A stretch of 64,000 nt of DNA, from NCBI GenBank assembly GCA_964019425.1, contig OZ025784.1:1488001-1552000 (forward strand), written 5' to 3'. The notes beneath the pieces are model-generated. The model made no database searches. It was given only the letters and a program-made list of their open reading frames with translations, and was not told the origin of the DNA. Origin of the DNA: Flectonema sp. DT1601. Its lineage: Eukaryota > Euglenozoa > Diplonemea > Diplonemida > Diplonemidae. A program made the translations under genes and the position numbers. This document shows positions 1 to 9,910 of this stretch, piece by piece (position 1 is the stretch's first letter; each line of letters starts with the position of its first letter).

Positions 1-41
1 GGGTTTGCTCTCCTGCCATACTTTTCCTCAAAAATAATAAA

Positions 42-167
42 ATGTTAAAACAGACTCCTCAAAAGAAGACGAAGAAGAAGACAACCAAACCAGCCAAACC
101 GGCGAAGAAGATGCCGAAAGTATTCACTAAGCAGTCTGACAAAAAGCCAAAATACGGAAAACCCTGA
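42..167 (+). CDS. Lysine-rich 41-aa peptide or last exon of an upstream gene
   Basis: An open frame from an ATG at 42 ends with TGA at 165-167 and encodes a very basic peptide rich in Lys, Pro and Thr (KKTKKK, AKPAKK). Directly inside it, the run ..AATAAAATGTTAAAACAG ends at 53. That matches the A-rich ACAG ends of introns elsewhere in the window. The coding part may therefore be a terminal exon starting at 54 of a gene that begins outside the window, giving a basic C-terminal tail of the kind seen in nucleolar or ribosome-associated proteins. No family is recognised. The + orientation agrees with every other gene here. Confidence 0.45.
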   Translation: MLKQTPQKKTKKKTTKPAKPAKKMPKVFTKQSDKKPKYGKP

Positions 168-608
168 AGGGTGGGCACCGTTGGTTTGATCATCACAATA
201 GCTGCGTAGTTGAACAATCGACGAGACAATAAGAATATGATTGTGTCTGCACTAAATTAGTAGGAAATGGCGCAGAACTACAGCAGTATTTTTATATGCA
301 TGTCCGAGATCAGGGCTCTGTGCCTCACGATCTACAATAGTACCGTCATTCCTGTTACGTAAAGAATAATTCTTTTGCTTTCGTTCTTGCTGAAAGTGAG
401 AACTAAAGCGACGAGGTAGACCTGATTACCAACACTTAAGAAAGATTTAATAATTGAAAGAAGGAAGAAAACAAACAAACAAAAAAAAAAAAAAAAAAAA
501 AAACAGTGTGGGTGACGTGTAGTAGTCACGCAGTGTGTATTTTTGCGGGCGCTTCGTCGTCTCGGTCACATCTTAGAACAGATTGACAGTTACAGAATAT
601 TAGAAATT
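168..608. other. Intergenic spacer with A22 tract
   Basis: No gene is visible. The spacer holds a run of about 22 A at 481-503 and ordinary mixed sequence. At its right end a short T-rich tract leads into the acceptor of the next gene. Confidence 0.6.
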
Positions 609-654
609 GTTTTTTTCCTCCAACCCAAAACAGGCTACTTTACAAAACAATAAA

Positions 655-1158
655 ATGCTTCGCAGGTGTACTGCGCGGCTTTCGACAAGGGCATCTGAGT
701 CATATTTACATGATGGTGAGTTAGCCTTTGATCATCATAAAAAGATTATGAGATCGAAAGAAGGAATGCCTAGAACTGGTGTTGGATACACACCCCCAAC
801 ATGGGCCATGGCTCATCCGGCATCGTTTAGAGAAATGAAGAACGTTTCCGACAACACACCAATTGAAGGTGAGCTTCACGCAGAAGGAGCGTACCCAAAT
901 ATAGCAGTAATTGCTCTTGCTTTTTTCTTTTTTTGTTTCTATTTATTCCTTGGGATGTATGACGGTAAGAGAATCTACTACCTAACACCAGATCCTGATC
1001 GCACAAGTAAATATATTAAGTTTGCGCCACATCCAGTACGCTACGGCAATGAACCCCTTGTTAACGAGGAGAACCGTGGAGGCATGTGCATCATTCGACC
1101 AGGCCCTGACTTAACCAAGATAAAATCTCACCCTTTCACTGCAAATATGGGTCATTAG
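655..1158 (+). CDS. Probable mitochondrial inner-membrane protein, one TM segment (167 aa)
   Basis: Start chosen at 655: a T/C tract (609-621) and an AG at 632-633 precede it, so codons upstream of 632 would be removed if that AG is a trans-splice acceptor. The first 14 residues (MLRRCTARLSTRAS) are Arg/Ser-rich with no acidic residue, typical of a mitochondrial presequence. One strongly hydrophobic helix, including FFFFCFYLFLG, covers about residues 82-102. The remaining soluble parts have no motif I recognise. Size, presequence and single helix resemble supernumerary subunits of respiratory complexes, for example complex I accessory subunits, but this is inference from architecture only. 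Confidence 0.7.
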   Translation: MLRRCTARLSTRASESYLHDGELAFDHHKKIMRSKEGMPRTGVGYTPPTWAMAHPASFREMKNVSDNTPIEGELHAEGAYPNIAVIALAFFFFCFYLFLGMYDGKRIYYLTPDPDRTSKYIKFAPHPVRYGNEPLVNEENRGGMCIIRPGPDLTKIKSHPFTANMGH

Positions 1159-1869
1159 TTGTTTTAGTTTCTTGAGTGTCTTTTTTTTTTTTTTTTTTTT
1201 TTTGTTTCCCGTCTCTTCCTTGGTGAGTATTTTTTTTTAGGGAAAAAAAATATATAGGAGGGGGGAGGGAGGGGAGAAAACCAGCAGAAAGAATGAAAAC
1301 AACAACCACGTTTGGTCAAAGACTAATACTACTACATATCTAACTCATGTAAATTAGGGTAAGTTAATTACAGGGGATCTAACAATGTGTGAGTGGTACT
1401 TTTCACAGGCCAGTTAACCTTTTTAATTTCAGTCTGCTTGACAAGTTTATCTGCCGCAATCTGAATTTTCGTAACATATTTTTTTTAATTGTAGTTATTT
1501 TTAGTGTCCAAAACTCAAAGAAAAAAAAAAGTGTTCATCACAAGTTGTGGTGTATTGGTTGGTAAATTAAATGTGTTTGGGGGTCTTTAATTTATTTCTT
1601 TCTCCTCAGCCTTCACTTCACTGATTTTCTCAGCATAACTATCGTTTTTTTTTTCATCTCGAAGACATGGTTTACGATCGAAAGAGAATTGTGAATTGTG
1701 GCAGCGTAACGTTAACACCCTTTTACTTTATAGGCTTTGTTTCCGGTTGCGCACAAACAAAAACAAAAGTGTGAGAATTATTTAGTGAGGTGCCGATTCT
1801 TTTTTTTTTTTTTTTTTTTTTTTCTTTTTGCGAAGACATTCCTCAATTTATTCCAAAGAAGCAGGTCAT
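1159..1869. other. Intergenic spacer, T-rich tracts
   Basis: No gene is seen. Long T tracts at 1181-1203 and 1800-1823 are present. The second lies just before the next start codon and may serve as the polypyrimidine tract of its acceptor. A copy of a dispersed ~75 bp repeat lies at 1680-1764. Confidence 0.6.
1680..1764 (+). repeat. Dispersed ~75 bp repeat, copy A (diverged)
   Basis: It starts GAAAGAGAATTGTG, contains GTGGCAGCGTAAC and ends GGTTGCGCACAAACAAAA. The same landmarks in the same order occur at 36594-36668 (+) and 9523-9597 (-). This copy has a small internal duplication (AATTGTG twice) and a diverged middle. Family unknown; it is short enough to be a MITE or a fragment of a larger element. 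Confidence 0.6.
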
Positions 1870-2612
1870 ATGTTGGCCGCCAATTCTGATGCGGTCAGCA
1901 ATTGGCTACGACAGCAAAAGGCTGCCGGAGGCGGAGAGATAACATCATCTTGGGAGGATGGAGTTGAAGCAAGTAGTAGTGAGAACTTAAGCACAGTTGA
2001 TGGTGAGGAAGCAGTGTTGGAAGCGATTGCCAAAGAGAGCGAATCAGTTCCTACAACTGCTGATGAGGAAAATGAATTAATTAATCAACTCGATGAGTCT
2101 TCTCAACTAACTAGCACAGTAAGTGGTGAGGCAAACGTTATTCTTGATCTTGAAAAGATCACAACGCCTGGAGCTCCACCAGCCGATCCTGCGAAATGTA
2201 TTTCTTTACTATCTTCTCTTACACGATCAATATTTCAACGATCTAATCTAATGGTGTTGTGTTTCCTTGACGGATACTCGGTTTTCAAGGCAGACTACCA
2301 GCAGTACCTCACAACTCAGCACCAAGAGCTGTTCCTTTGTTTGGAAAAGCTTCCTGTTGAATATCGCATAGCTCTTCCTGATCCCCCGTCAGTCCCTCCT
2401 CCTGATGAGTTTTCTACGCTGCAGCACGTTCAAAAATATAATGAGGAATCCTTAAAGGTATGTCCTTATCCAGAGTAAGGAATCAGCCAGGTATTCCAGA
2501 AAAAAACATCACCTCCTAATAACAGATACTACTGGCTTGGTTACCAGTTGACAGGGAAAGCTCTCGAAAGCTTTCTGTTTCTCAATTATTGAAGAAATAC
2601 AGAAATCCATAA
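1870..2612 (+). CDS. Unknown acidic protein, two exons (224 aa)
   Basis: Exon 1 is 1870-2457, starting at the first in-frame ATG after the T23 tract. Exon 2 is 2526-2612. The 68-nt intron (2458-2525) begins GTATGTCC and ends CCTAATAACAG; splicing keeps the frame and adds 28 residues before TAA. The N-terminal half is acidic, Ser/Glu-rich and probably disordered. The C-terminal half (about residues 105-224) looks folded and helical, with SLLSSLTRSIFQRSN, a Pro-rich stretch (PDPPSVPPPDEF) and a final helix LLKKYRNP. No family is recognised. Without splicing the frame closes a few codons after the donor. Confidence 0.65.
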
Positions 2613-3183
2613 TACTAACTTATCTTACGCAGAAACCGTTTCGTTTACAAAAGAGGCTCCGAATGATTGCAATTTTGTTGTTTTTGATATGTGTTTTTTT
2701 TTTTTTTTTTTTTTTTAATTTTTATCATTGTATTTCTCTTATCAGGCACAAAACATGATGTTTCCAGATGATTTTTTTTTTTTTTTTTTTGTGTATTTTT
2801 TGAAAAAAATACCTGCATAGTACTTCCCAGAAGAACACAGGCCAACTTCAATTTTCTCACAACAAAATTAATTCCCGGTGAGAATGCTGATTACTTGTCT
2901 GAATATTCCAGTCTTAATGAGATGTGAATCTACTCAAAAGGCAAAAGCGTATCAGTGACAAGGCACAGTCGGAGCAATTGCTCCACCCCAGATATAATTG
3001 TAGGATCAATTACCCCTGGATGGTCAGATCCCCGGCCGGAAATCCCAAGTGCCAAACCAGACAACCATCCGCGGTAAGTATCATCTAAGACGTTCCGACA
3101 GAGAAAATATCTTTATTTGGTTTACCAGAGGGATTTGTTATTTCTGACTGTTGTCGCACGGCATCTAACACTTCTTGTCTTTC
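2613..3183. other. Intergenic spacer
   Basis: No gene is seen. T18 and T19 tracts lie near 2696 and 2771. The end of the spacer (3170-3185) is a clean pyrimidine-rich tract ending TTTCAG, the probable acceptor of the first LRR gene. Confidence 0.55.
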
Positions 3184-3201
3184 AGTAGATTACTCAAAAC
3201 A

Positions 3202-4464
3202 ATGCAAGTTTTTGTGACATGCTCGGATTTAGGACTCCCCGCTGTGCCAGTCATAGTTGGTGCTGAATCAGTTGTGAGCGACGTGTTGAATGCGGCGGCT
3301 GTTGAGTGGGATGTCGATCCGGAGGAAGTTGAACTCTCATTCGCTGGTGAAACACTTTGTGAAACTGAGCGGTTAGCAGATCATGGAGTGGGCGCAGACA
3401 GCGAGTTGGAAATGTGGAAGAAGCGGTTTCAGTTATTTGGTAAATGCTGGTTTATTGATGATTCGAAGCGTGAGAAGCTGCTTCAATGGCTTGAAGACCA
3501 CGATGAGGAATACTTAAACCTGGACACTCCTACATTCTCAGAATACGGTCGCCTAAGTGTTGACAATAGTTTGCTGCCTTCAAATGCTGAACGGATTTCT
3601 TTCCGCAATTCAAATTCCGACATCACAGTCATCTCACAAAACTTCCTGCACGGCTCTTCAATCACTTCTGTTGACCTTTCGGGTCTAAGCAGTATCACCA
3701 CTATTGGAAATTGTTTCTTGTCTTCCTGTTTACGAATCACTGCTGTTGACCTTTCAGGTTTTAGTAGTGTTACTACTATTGGAAATAATTTCTTGTTTAT
3801 TTGTTCACAAATCACATCTCTTGACCTTTCTTGTCTTAGTAGTGCCACCACTATTGGAGATTATTTCTTATTTCGCTGTTCACAACTCACTTCTCTTGAC
3901 CTTTCTTGTCTTAGCAGTGTCACCACTGTTGGAGATACTTTCCTGTCTTTCTGTACACAACTCACTTCTCTTGACCTTTCAAGTCTTAGTAGTGTTACTA
4001 CCATTGGAAGTTTTTTCTTGTCTTCCTGTTCACAACTCACTTCTCTTGACCTTTCAGGACTAAGTAGTGTTACTACTATTGGAAATCGTTTCTTGTGTTC
4101 CTGTTCACAACTCACTGCTGTTGACCTTTCAGGTTTTGGTAGTGTCATCACTATTGGAAGTTTCTTTTTGTCTTTCTGTTCAAAAATCGCTTCTCTTGAC
4201 CTTTCTTGTCTTAGTAGTGTCACCACTATTGGTGATAATTTCCTGTGCTACTGTTCGCGAATCACTTCTCTTGACCTTTCAGGTCTTACTTGTACAACTA
4301 ACATAGGAGATGAATTCCTGACAGATAGCATCGCCCTTGACTCTGTTCAGCTGCCTATAAATAATAGCGCTGTCTTCGAGCGGTGTCGTGAAAAGCGAGG
4401 TTGTGGATCATTTCTTAAATGCTTGTTTTGTTGTTTTAATGCAGATAAGTATACGGGAATTTAG
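3202..4464 (+). CDS. Ubiquitin-like domain + BspA-type LRR protein, paralogue 1 (420 aa)
   Basis: The start at 3202 (MQVFVT) follows a CTTTCAG acceptor at 3185 and aligns with the MQLSV starts of two paralogues at 6784 and 16325; an in-frame ATG at 3175 lies before the acceptor. Residues 1-70 read like ubiquitin: a MQVFV first strand, LSFAGETLCETERLADHG in place of ubiquitin's LIFAGKQLEDGRTLSDYN, but no terminal GG. A linker domain shared by the paralogues follows (W..D..KREK, LDTPTF). Ten 25-residue repeats of the form SSVTTIGDxFLxxCSQLTSLDLSxL fill residues about 145-390. This is the LRR_5/BspA class, common in protist surface or interaction proteins. No signal peptide or TM segment is seen. 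Function unknown; probably a ligand- or protein-binding scaffold. Confidence 0.8.
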   Translation: MQVFVTCSDLGLPAVPVIVGAESVVSDVLNAAAVEWDVDPEEVELSFAGETLCETERLADHGVGADSELEMWKKRFQLFGKCWFIDDSKREKLLQWLEDHDEEYLNLDTPTFSEYGRLSVDNSLLPSNAERISFRNSNSDITVISQNFLHGSSITSVDLSGLSSITTIGNCFLSSCLRITAVDLSGFSSVTTIGNNFLFICSQITSLDLSCLSSATTIGDYFLFRCSQLTSLDLSCLSSVTTVGDTFLSFCTQLTSLDLSSLSSVTTIGSFFLSSCSQLTSLDLSGLSSVTTIGNRFLCSCSQLTAVDLSGFGSVITIGSFFLSFCSKIASLDLSCLSSVTTIGDNFLCYCSRITSLDLSGLTCTTNIGDEFLTDSIALDSVQLPINNSAVFERCREKRGCGSFLKCLFCCFNADKYTGI

Positions 4465-5742
4465 AGAAATTTTGTTGACCTTTTAGTTTCCTTTTTTTTT
4501 AATTTTAGAGCGGTATGGCTGAAGATAATGTTTTGTTTTCACCTCCGGGATTTTTTTTTGTTGAATTATGAAACCTACGCTCTACCGTATTACATGAAAC
4601 GCTGGTTTTGGTTTCCCAGGTAGAATAACTCGATTCCGTACTGCACTGAATGACAACACGGGAAAAAGAGAGGTGTATGCACCAACATTACCTTTAGTCA
4701 TCTGTATCTCAGAACTAATGTTAAATTATCGTTATGTTGTTTTTATGAAACAATACATTTGTATTTTACGTACAAAATCGAACAGTTAGCCCCGAAGACT
4801 ATGGGGCACTTTGCCGCTTACTGGCTGTTGACCATCACGTTTCCTTTTTTGTTGGTAGTAATGTGCTATGTTTCAACATTTCAACAGTTTTTTTTTTTCT
4901 TGTAAGACTCACGAGTATTTATTGTTAATAACTATAACGTCTTGAAACTTAACTATGGCCAACGAATGTGTATTTTTAGTATTTGCGTGCAGCTGAACTA
5001 TGTTCACGTGGCCACCAGTGACAGTCAAGATAGTCTAAGAGTGTATCAATTTACCCCTTTATATTTACTGTTTCTACATCGTTAAACTATCACCCCTTTT
5101 CTTGCATTTAACAAGTATTGTGAGAGCGCAAAAGAATGTGTTGTGGCACATGTAAACCTTTAGCTTAATCGGTTTAAGTCCGTTTCACAAACGTTCTGCA
5201 CCGAGACATACAACAAATGTTTGTTTTTTAGGACATACACTCTTTTTCTGTGTGCCATAACCGGATCCGTCGCAGTTATGACTTTAAACTGAGTATCATC
5301 TTACCTGATCCTTTTGGTTTTCATTTCTTGCTGAGTGATATGGCTATGGGCTGCCCAATTTTTTGTGGAACTTTTCTAAAGCTTTTCGGTAAGCCTACAG
5401 TACAATTATAATGCTTTGGACAACTGGGGGTGAACGATCCTCGGTACTGTTCCGGGGGTTCTTTCGTGGAGTGTGGGCATATGGCACATGTGGTCGTATT
5501 ATAAAGAAGGATGTATATGAATGAAAGAAGAATTCTTATATTTTTCACCTTCCCCCTCGCTCCCAGATTATTTCTCTTTTATTTTCTTTAGTAACCTGTT
5601 AGCCTCTGGGCAAGGTGGAGGCTGGAAGTCAATCACTTCCAGCCAATGCTATGAAACTACAATCTTCGCGATTGGGTCCTTACTCTGTTATTGACGTTAG
5701 TTGCTCAACTTATACTACAACGATGTTACGGCATCGCTTTGA
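4465..5742. other. Intergenic/repeat-decay region with a perfect hairpin
   Basis: No intact gene. Weak similarity to the dispersed ~125 bp repeat of 42882-43005 appears around 4710-4785 (GTTAAATTATCG.TATGTT ... TTGTATTTTAC). A perfect 10-bp inverted repeat with a 5-nt loop lies at 5620-5644 (GGCTGGAAGT / ACTTCCAGCC). Confidence 0.5.
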
Positions 5743-5925
5743 ATAAGATTGCGAAAACTTTTGGAGCAAACTGATAGGATGTGGACTCAACCAGTGTACA
5801 CAATCACAGGCACTCCAGGCATCGGCAAGACGACCTTCCGCTTTTGGATACTGGAGCTTCGTGGGATGGAATTGCTCATTCTCGCTGGTTCGGTTAATAT
5901 TGGGTTTACTAAATAATGGCTTAGT
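5743..5925 (+). pseudogene. P-loop NTPase gene fragment (RHS/Crinkler-like Walker A)
   Basis: A short open stretch of about 60 codons contains TITGTPGIGKTTFRFWILEL, a textbook Walker A motif (GxxGxGKT) between a hydrophobic strand and a helix. GTPGIGK is typical of the retrotransposon-hot-spot (RHS) proteins of trypanosomes and of related Crinkler-type NTPases. RHS loci are known insertion sites of LINEs, and LINE debris lies 4 kb downstream, so the context fits. Only the P-loop neighbourhood remains; no Walker B was found. Family assignment rests on one motif and is tentative. Confidence 0.4.
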
Positions 5926-6652
5926 TAAATAATTTATCAAATTACTTTCCTCCCCATTTTATTTTTATTCTTTATTTCCTTTATTATTTTTGCAAAAATA
6001 GTTTTCCTTTTTTTAATTTTCCTTTAATATTTATTTACCTTTAAAGTGTGAAGGAATACTATTTTAAGCTGTAACGGGCTACAGGGCATGGGACGCTCAA
6101 CCTGTAGTGCGTGGCCCCCGAATCCCCATATTCGACAGCACATATAACTGTTGATTTCTTATATTGCAGCCAGGTTTGGCCGAATCCTATTCTCGTTTTT
6201 GCCAGTTTCAAGTTGCTTTCCATTTAATATTAGTATCAAGTTACTCCCCATACTACAGGATAACGAGATAAGACAAAAAATATATGTTTTTGCATTGTCA
6301 AAGTTTTACCCCCATGCATAACAAACATTTTGGTTAGCCTCACGGCTCGTAGCCCCACGCTTCACGGCTCGTAGCCTCAAGCCTCTTAGCCTCACCACTT
6401 GTGATCCCAGAAAGCGTGACTGTCAGATTTACACTGCTTCTTACCCCAACACAATCAATAGATGTGTTTATTTATCGCTAGAACAAGAAATAACTCACCG
6501 AAGAACAGAAAGGACTTTCGGAAAAGACATATTTTCTAAATCATTCACAACAACGGTTTATCGAACTTATTTCTGCAAAGTGTGTGACAATTCTAAGAGA
6601 TGAGAAACTCATATTTTTGTCATATAACAGGTTGTTTGTTAAGCAAATCATG
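5926..6652. other. Intergenic region with a short tandem repeat
   Basis: No gene is visible. At 6340-6395 a ~22-bp unit beginning CACGGCTCGTAGCC is repeated about twice, with a degenerate third. The rest is AT-rich spacer. Confidence 0.5.
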
Positions 6653-8350
6653 GATAGGTTGGGACTAATTGTGCACCAAAAAAAAACAGGTTTGTTTGAA
6701 GAAACATGTTTTAAACGTTTGTTAATCTCATCATACTCCAGCCATTCATCATCATATTTCGTAGGTTACTCAGGTGAGTTAAAATGCAACTCTCGGTTAC
6801 GTTCCCAGACACAGGATTTCCTGACGTTGTTTTCACAGCCACTGGAGAGTCGCTCGTGAAGGATGCATTGCAGGTTGCAGCTGATGAGTGGGGTACCGAT
6901 GCTGACTTTCTTGAACTTTCTCTCGCAGGATCGCGGCTTGCAGCAAGTAGTCGACTGGTGTCGTACGGAATGGAAGACGGCTCGCTGTTGGATGCATCGG
7001 TAATACACTTGTTTGGGTTGGAATGGTTCACAGATGCTGCAAAGAGAGAGAAGGCATTCCTACAAGGTGAACGTGATCAGGACGGGTTTTTCTGCCTTGA
7101 TACTCCAACATTCGCTGTGGATGGCTGTCTTCAGTTTAACAACAGTGAGTGGTTCTCGGATGATGTTACGAACGTCTCATTCAGCAACTCTGAACCCTCA
7201 GTCACGACCGTTTCGGATGATTTCTTATCCTCATCTTGTGAGGTTATAAAGGTCAGTCTGCCTGGTCTTCAATACGTCACATCTGTTGGTAATGATTTCC
7301 TCAGAGATTGCTATTCACTGTCATCCGTAGACTTATCAAGTCTAAGAAATGTTTTAGTTGTTGGAGACCATTTTCTATCTTATTGTTCATCCCTCTCATC
7401 TGTTGACTTATCAAGCCTCAGCAATGTTTCAACTGTTGCGAACTCTTTTCTAAGTGATGGTTCATCCCTCACATCTGTTAACTTATCAAGTCTCAGCAAT
7501 GTTTCAGCTGTTGGAGATAATTTTCTATATTATTGTTCATCCCTCACTTCAGTTGACTTATCAAGTCTCAGCAATGTTTCAGTTGTTGGAGACTCTTTTC
7601 TAAGTCAATGTTCATCCCTCACATCTCTGGACTTATCTTGTCTCAGCAATATTTCGGCTGTTGGAGATGCTTTTCTAAATAATTGTTCATCCCTCACATC
7701 TGTTGACTTATCTTGTCTCAGCAATGTTTCAGCTGTTGGAGATTCTTTTCTATATTATTGTTCATCCCTCACATCTGTTGACTTATCTTGTCTCAGCAAT
7801 GTTTCAGTTGTTGGAGACTATTTTCTATCTCATTGTTCATCCCTCACTTCTCTGGACTTATCAAGTCTCAGCAATGTGGAATCTGTTGGGAGTAATTTCC
7901 TAGAAGGTTGTTCATCCATTAAGAAAGACGAACTGCATACGAGCATAAGGAATATGAAATGACAGAAATCTGTTGTTTTAGTGTGTGCGTTGTTCCTTTG
8001 TTTTATTTGAAGGTATTTAATTTATCTTTTATTTGATGGTGTTTTCGGAAAAGATGTGTGTTTGCTCACACTCTTAGCAAGTATTTGTTAATTAAAATTA
8101 AATGTTTAATTACATTGCAATATTGACTGGGTCATATTTTATCAGACTCCCAACCCCATTTGGTATTCCCCCCCGCCCTTCCCCGTCAGTCTGGTCGAAT
8201 CGTAACGGGCCTCCGTGCGTGCGGAAGTAATCTGCTCCCATCTACAGTGTAGATATTTCTTTGAGTTGATCTCATGTTTAAGTAATGCTTTATTCTCTTG
8301 TCTTATTTCCTTCTCAGGTGCAAACAGTGATGGAAAGCGAATTACCGAAA
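6653..8350 (+). repeat. Segmental duplication, copy A (pairs with 16193-18000)
   Basis: The segment runs from GGTTGGGACTAATTGTGC to about GAAAGCGAATTACCGAAAT and is found again at 16193-18000 in the same orientation. It includes 130 bp of 5' flank, the whole LRR gene and about 390 bp of 3' flank. The 5' flank and first ~430 coding bases are almost identical. The LRR part and 3' flank have diverged by substitutions and small indels, and the other copy has one repeat unit more. Confidence 0.85.
6784..7962 (+). CDS. Ubiquitin-like domain + BspA-type LRR protein, paralogue 2 (392 aa)
   Basis: Residues 1-72 form a ubiquitin-like fold: MQLSVTF, then LELSLAGSRLAASSRLVSYG, then EDGSLLDASV. A conserved linker follows (FGLEWFTDAAKREKAF; CLDTPTFAVDG). 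About ten 25-residue LRRs (SNVSAVGDSFLYYCSSLTSVDLSSL type) cover residues about 137-375, and the charged end is KKDELHTSIRNMK. There is no signal peptide and no TM segment. The start is fixed by near-identity with the copy at 16325; the AG ending ATTTCGTAG 20 nt upstream is a possible acceptor. LRR units alternate VDLSSL and LDLSCL forms and differ mainly at the positions after the conserved FL, the solvent-exposed face in LRR folds. Function unknown. Confidence 0.8.
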   Translation: MQLSVTFPDTGFPDVVFTATGESLVKDALQVAADEWGTDADFLELSLAGSRLAASSRLVSYGMEDGSLLDASVIHLFGLEWFTDAAKREKAFLQGERDQDGFFCLDTPTFAVDGCLQFNNSEWFSDDVTNVSFSNSEPSVTTVSDDFLSSSCEVIKVSLPGLQYVTSVGNDFLRDCYSLSSVDLSSLRNVLVVGDHFLSYCSSLSSVDLSSLSNVSTVANSFLSDGSSLTSVNLSSLSNVSAVGDNFLYYCSSLTSVDLSSLSNVSVVGDSFLSQCSSLTSLDLSCLSNISAVGDAFLNNCSSLTSVDLSCLSNVSAVGDSFLYYCSSLTSVDLSCLSNVSVVGDYFLSHCSSLTSLDLSSLSNVESVGSNFLEGCSSIKKDELHTSIRNMK

Positions 8351-9054
8351 TCTTCTCTTTTGTAAAACCTTTTTTGATAGACGTTTCTGGGTGCCTTTCC
8401 TTGCTGTGATTCTCCAGTGCCGTATCACTTTAGTTTCCTGTAGTGTTGTTACTTTGAGCCTGATTAAGCTCCCTCAAAGTAATTACTAAAACAAGGAACT
8501 CCCCAGGGACTTCACACCATACGACGATGAACAGATAGTGATGTAGTTCATATGTATTCAGTTTTATTATTATTTTTATCAACAATCAATCACATGGCTG
8601 TCATTAACTAGGTGAAAGCCACGGAAGCACACTGCAAACCCGCACTAGAGATCCCGTCCGGGCTCGCGCAAAGTTTTTCTGAATAAAATTTGTAATTCTT
8701 GTTGTATTAATATGCTAACATGAAAATGACAACTCATCCCGCGGCTCGCTTCGCTCGCGCAAGGTTATTTTTGTTTTTGTTTTTCTGAATAAGATTTGTA
8801 AAACAATTTCTCTGTAATACACATCCAAGCAGACTGTTGATAGAAAAGAGAATCGGCTCTTCTAGCATCAGTGGAAGCTTCCCCTTTTCTTGTAATCCAG
8901 AGTCATGATGTAGGTGACGGATTAGATGTATATTGGGATTACAACCCTCATGTTTTCTAACTGTCTGAATAACGACCTTAATTTATTTAAGGTGAGTGCT
9001 CCGCTCACTAATTTTTAATACTTTTTCATTGGATCAAAATACTATTATTTTGCA
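8351..9054. other. Repeat-decay spacer
   Basis: No gene is seen. A direct repeat of about 35-50 bp (GGCTCGCGCAAAGTTT ... TTTCTGAATAAAATTTGTA) occurs at 8658-8696 and, with an extra T-rich insertion, at 8752-8807. Confidence 0.5.
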
Positions 9055-9489
9055 TTACGGACTCACTCGAGTATTGTGATACTTACATTGTCTAGCAGCG
9101 CTAAATATGGATGGATAGTGCTCAGTGGTGCTGAACATGTGTGGGAAGTGCGAACCTGAGTCAATAGTAGATGTGGTATTGGTTGTCTTGTCCCTCGATA
9201 TCCCTTCACTGACGAGTTGCATAGCGAGCTCCTCTACATACCATATGTAGGTACCAATATCTTTACCGCATTTCTTTTGAAGGGTAAGCGTGTTGAACAT
9301 CGAAACATTCAGTAAGTAGTCGAAAACCTCATTCAGACACTGCACAGAACAACGGTGCCCGCATCTTTTGCAATCGAGCTCATCAACATGAGACTCGTCG
9401 CAGTTCGAAAGATGCAAGCATCCTCCGAGTGGGTGACACTGCGCTTCTGCAGGCCGCGATTGTGCTCCACTCAACAGTGGAAGGTTCAC
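9055..9489 (-). mobile_element. piggyBac transposase C-terminal fragment
   Basis: Read on the minus strand, a 144-codon frame contains EVFDYLLNVSMFNTLTLQK and then EELAMQLVSEG, followed by HFPHMFSTTEHY and ARQCKYHNT. This order (ylLdvs..Na.il, Fr..la..L, HfP, C..C rich tail) matches the C-terminal part of piggyBac (DDE_Tnp_1_7) transposases, although the terminal cysteine cluster is poor. It is a broken DNA transposon remnant. The matching central segment lies nearby on the opposite strand (9615-9705), so the element has been rearranged. Confidence 0.45.
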
Positions 9490-9522
9490 AATGACATCTC
9501 GTAGTAGTCATTTTGTGTATTT

Positions 9523-9597
9523 TTTGTTTGTGCGCAACCTGTAGAAAATCCTAATAAAGGAATAGGTTAGTTACGCTGCCACAATTCTCTTTCTATA
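9523..9597 (-). repeat. Dispersed ~75 bp repeat, copy C
   Basis: The reverse complement reads TATAGAAAGAGAATTGTGG, CAGCGTAACTAACCTATTCC, TTTATTAGGATTTTCTACAG and GTTGCGCACAAACAAA in succession. It is nearly the same as copy B (36594-36668) throughout. It sits between the two oppositely oriented piggyBac fragments, so it could be a terminal piece of that element or an independent MITE. Confidence 0.7.
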
Positions 9598-9614
9598 GGA
9601 CAAAAAAGAAAAAG

Positions 9615-9705
9615 TGCCGATCAAACTACTGTGCAGGTAGACAGGTACACCAAGACGATGGGAGGTGTTAACCTGATGGATAGTGTGAAGGCAAGGATCC
9701 ATTTG
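9615..9705 (+). mobile_element. piggyBac transposase central fragment
   Basis: One frame reads VQVDRYTKTMGGVNLMDSVK. This is the highly conserved YnKxMGGVDlxD block that follows the third catalytic Asp region of piggyBac transposases. The flanking sequence is not open. It is a relic only, oriented opposite to the C-terminal fragment 120 bp upstream. Confidence 0.55.
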
Positions 9706-9901
9706 ATCGATGTACAAGGAATGGCACTACAATCCTTTCCGTGAGCGCGAAGCAGGCGTTCCGCGTGCAGGAGGGCTTGTTATGAAGGTGAGATCGCTTC
9801 ATCACCTCTCATATTCTCATTTCTGCACGACTATCCAGTGCAAAGACTTATACAAGTCACAGGCAAAGGGAAGGCATTTTTTTCCCCCTTCTAGCGTGGA
9901 T

Positions 9902-9909
9902 AAAAAAAA
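9902..9909 (-). terminator. RNA polymerase III T8 terminator of tRNA-Ala
   Basis: On the minus strand, eight T begin two bases after the tRNA 3' end at 9911. A T run of four or more directly after a tRNA is the usual Pol III stop. Confidence 0.75.
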
Positions 9910-9910
9910 G

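Noticed and set aside
3483-4226. Antisense and alternate-frame repeats over the first LRR gene
   Set aside because: The 75-bp period keeps other frames open; only one frame gives the LRR consensus and the ubiquitin-like head.
5620-5644. 10-bp perfect hairpin as a terminator
   Set aside because: No T-run or gene end is attached, and factor-independent hairpin terminators are not expected in a nuclear genome; recorded only as a hairpin.
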